NCBI GenBank assembly: GCA_946479895.1
Contig: CAMLHT010000019.1
Span: 1 to 24,095, forward strand
Length of the DNA stretch: 24,095 bases
Reading direction: 5' to 3'
DNA from: an uncultured Gemmatimonadota bacterium
GTDB taxonomy: Bacteria > Gemmatimonadota > Gemmatimonadetes > Gemmatimonadales > Gemmatimonadaceae
Shown here: positions 23,179 through 24,095 of the stretch, piece by piece
Layout of the letters: the number at the start of each line of letters is the position of its first letter
Position numbering within the stretch: the first letter of the stretch is position 1
Made by a program: the position numbers and the translations under genes
The notes under the pieces: model-generated
What the model was told of the DNA's origin: nothing
Database searches by the model: none
The model's input: only the letters and a program-made list of their open reading frames with translations

Positions 23179-24095
23179 TTGAATGGCACCGATGTGACCG
23201 AGCGGGAATCGACGGCTTCCCTCGCCCCGACCAGCACGACGAGCCCGGTCGGCCGCTACCGCTGGCGCATCTGCGCCCTGCTCTTCTTCGCCACTACCCT
23301 CAACTACCTCGACCGCCAGGTCATCGGCATCCTGGCCCCCGACCTCCAGCGCGCGCTGCACTGGAGCGACATGGACTACGCCAACATCGTCGCCGCGTTC
23401 AAGATCGCCTACGCCATCGGCCTCGTGAGCATGGGCGGCATCCTCGATCGCATGGGTACGCGGCGCGGCTACGCGCTCGGCCTCACGGCCTGGAGCCTGG
23501 CCGGCATGGCGCACGCCTTCGTCACCTCGGTCTTCGGCTTCGCCGCCGCGCGCGCCGCCCTCGGCTTCGCCGAAGCCGCGAACTTCCCCGCCGCGGTGAA
23601 GACGGTCGCCGAGTGGTTCCCGAAGAAGGAACGCGCCTTCGCGACGGGGTTGTTCAACTCCGGCGCGAACATCGGCGCCATCCTCGCCCCGCTCCTCGTG
23701 CCGATCATCGCCGTGAAATGGGGCTGGCAGTGGGCCTTCATCATCACCGGCGCTCTCGGCTTTCTCTGGCTCGGCTTCTGGCTCACGTCGTACACGAAGC
23801 CGGAGCTGCACCCGATTCTCTCGCCGCGCGAGCTCTCCTACATCCAGGCCGACGGTATCGAACCGACGGTGCGCATTCCGTGGGCGCGCCTGCTCCCGCA
23901 CCGCGAGACGCTCACGGTGTGCCTGCTGAAGTTCATCACCGATCCGGTGTGGTGGTTCTTCCTCTTCTGGCTGCCGAAGTTCCTGCACGACCGGTTCGCC
24001 GTCTCGCTGCTCGAGCTCGGGCCACCGCTCGTCGTCATCTACATCGCCTCCGACGTCGGCAGCATCGCCGGCGGCTGGATGTCGTCACGCCTCAT
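23179..24095 (+). CDS. MFS hexuronate transporter, ExuT-like (partial, cut by the window end)
   Basis: The first 305 codons of a major facilitator protein, predicted to import glucuronate or related hexuronates across the inner membrane with protons. The frame runs without a stop to the window end. After about 28 polar residues, the first membrane helix ends in TTLNYLDRQVIGILAPD, typical of ACS/ExuT carriers. MFS motif A appears as GGILDRMGTRRGY (about 87-99), followed by GFAEAANFPAAVKTVAEWFP and ATGLFNSGANIGAILAP, both strongly ExuT-like. The start is TTG 23179, supported by GGAGG 5 nt upstream; an in-frame GTG at 23194 is the alternative but lies 20 nt from that site. Operator copy 2 precedes it. 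It supplies the inner-membrane step missing from the minus-strand operon. Confidence 0.9.
   Translation, partial: MNGTDVTERESTASLAPTSTTSPVGRYRWRICALLFFATTLNYLDRQVIGILAPDLQRALHWSDMDYANIVAAFKIAYAIGLVSMGGILDRMGTRRGYALGLTAWSLAGMAHAFVTSVFGFAAARAALGFAEAANFPAAVKTVAEWFPKKERAFATGLFNSGANIGAILAPLLVPIIAVKWGWQWAFIITGALGFLWLGFWLTSYTKPELHPILSPRELSYIQADGIEPTVRIPWARLLPHRETLTVCLLKFITDPVWWFFLFWLPKFLHDRFAVSLLELGPPLVVIYIASDVGSIAGGWMSSRL

Noticed and set aside
23184..23200. Alternative transporter starts (ATG at 23183, GTG at 23194)
   Set aside because: The ATG is out of frame. The GTG is in frame but 20 nt from the GGAGG site, whereas TTG 23179 has a 5-nt spacer.
23074..23988. 304-codon minus-strand open frame opposite the transporter
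   Set aside because: It is highly charged and repetitive in composition, and antisense to a clear MFS protein.
1..24095. CRISPR arrays, tRNA or rRNA genes, transposases and integrases
   Set aside because: No repeat-spacer pattern, tRNA cloverleaf, rRNA stretch or transposase/integrase motif was seen on reading either strand; mobility genes are not evident.

Overview
The window is about 24 kb of GC-rich, gene-dense bacterial DNA. It combines a SusC/SusD glycan-uptake pair, several secreted glycoside hydrolases, a secreted lipoprotein subtilase and few clear Shine-Dalgarno sites. High GC together with SusC/SusD fits Gemmatimonadota best; a GC-rich Bacteroidota/Rhodothermota or Acidobacteriota relative cannot be excluded without a marker gene. 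This placement is an inference.

Layout. 1-74 holds the last codons of an unidentified plus-strand gene. 217-1611 (+) is a lipoprotein-type S8 subtilisin-like protease. It ends at a strong hairpin (1627-1669), where it converges on a long minus-strand gene cluster. That cluster reads from right to left in transcription order: a FadR-type GntR regulator (21804-21085), a 958-aa secreted putative clan GH-A hydrolase (21088-18212), SusC (18098-15144), SusD (15106-13469), a GH2 enzyme with DUF4982 and malectin-like tail (13452-10762), a second unusual GH2 enzyme (10765-7853), an SDR oxidoreductase in the fructuronate reductase position (7856-7041), a divergent UxuA paralogue (6962-5874), UxaC (5877-4426), canonical UxuA (4426-3374), KDPG aldolase (3377-2724) and KDG kinase (2727-1693). 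Divergent from the regulator, on the plus strand, are a secreted PHP/CehA-type metallohydrolase (21953-23050) and an ExuT-like MFS hexuronate transporter (23179 onward, cut by the window end).

How it works together (inference from families and order). SusC/SusD would import a glucuronic-acid-containing oligosaccharide across the outer membrane. The secreted hydrolases would release hexuronate in the periplasm, and the MFS carrier would bring it into the cytoplasm. UxaC makes fructuronate, the SDR reduces it to mannonate, UxuA dehydrates this to 2-keto-3-deoxygluconate, KdgK phosphorylates it and KDPG aldolase splits it into pyruvate and glyceraldehyde-3-phosphate. No altronate branch (UxaA/UxaB) is present, so the route is built for glucuronate rather than galacturonate.

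Regulation. The 17-bp palindrome AAGTCATAATATGACTT occurs twice, once in the regulator/PHP divergent gap and once before the transporter. Each copy sits in a longer 23-nt identical string, and the two lie 92 and 91 nt upstream of the downstream start codons. This is the best candidate for the operator of the FadR-type regulator and ties the PHP gene, the transporter and the minus-strand operon into one regulon. Most operon junctions are 4-nt stop/start overlaps. The exceptions are a hairpin-bearing gap before susC, small gaps around susD, and a 78-nt repeat-containing gap before the UxuA paralogue.
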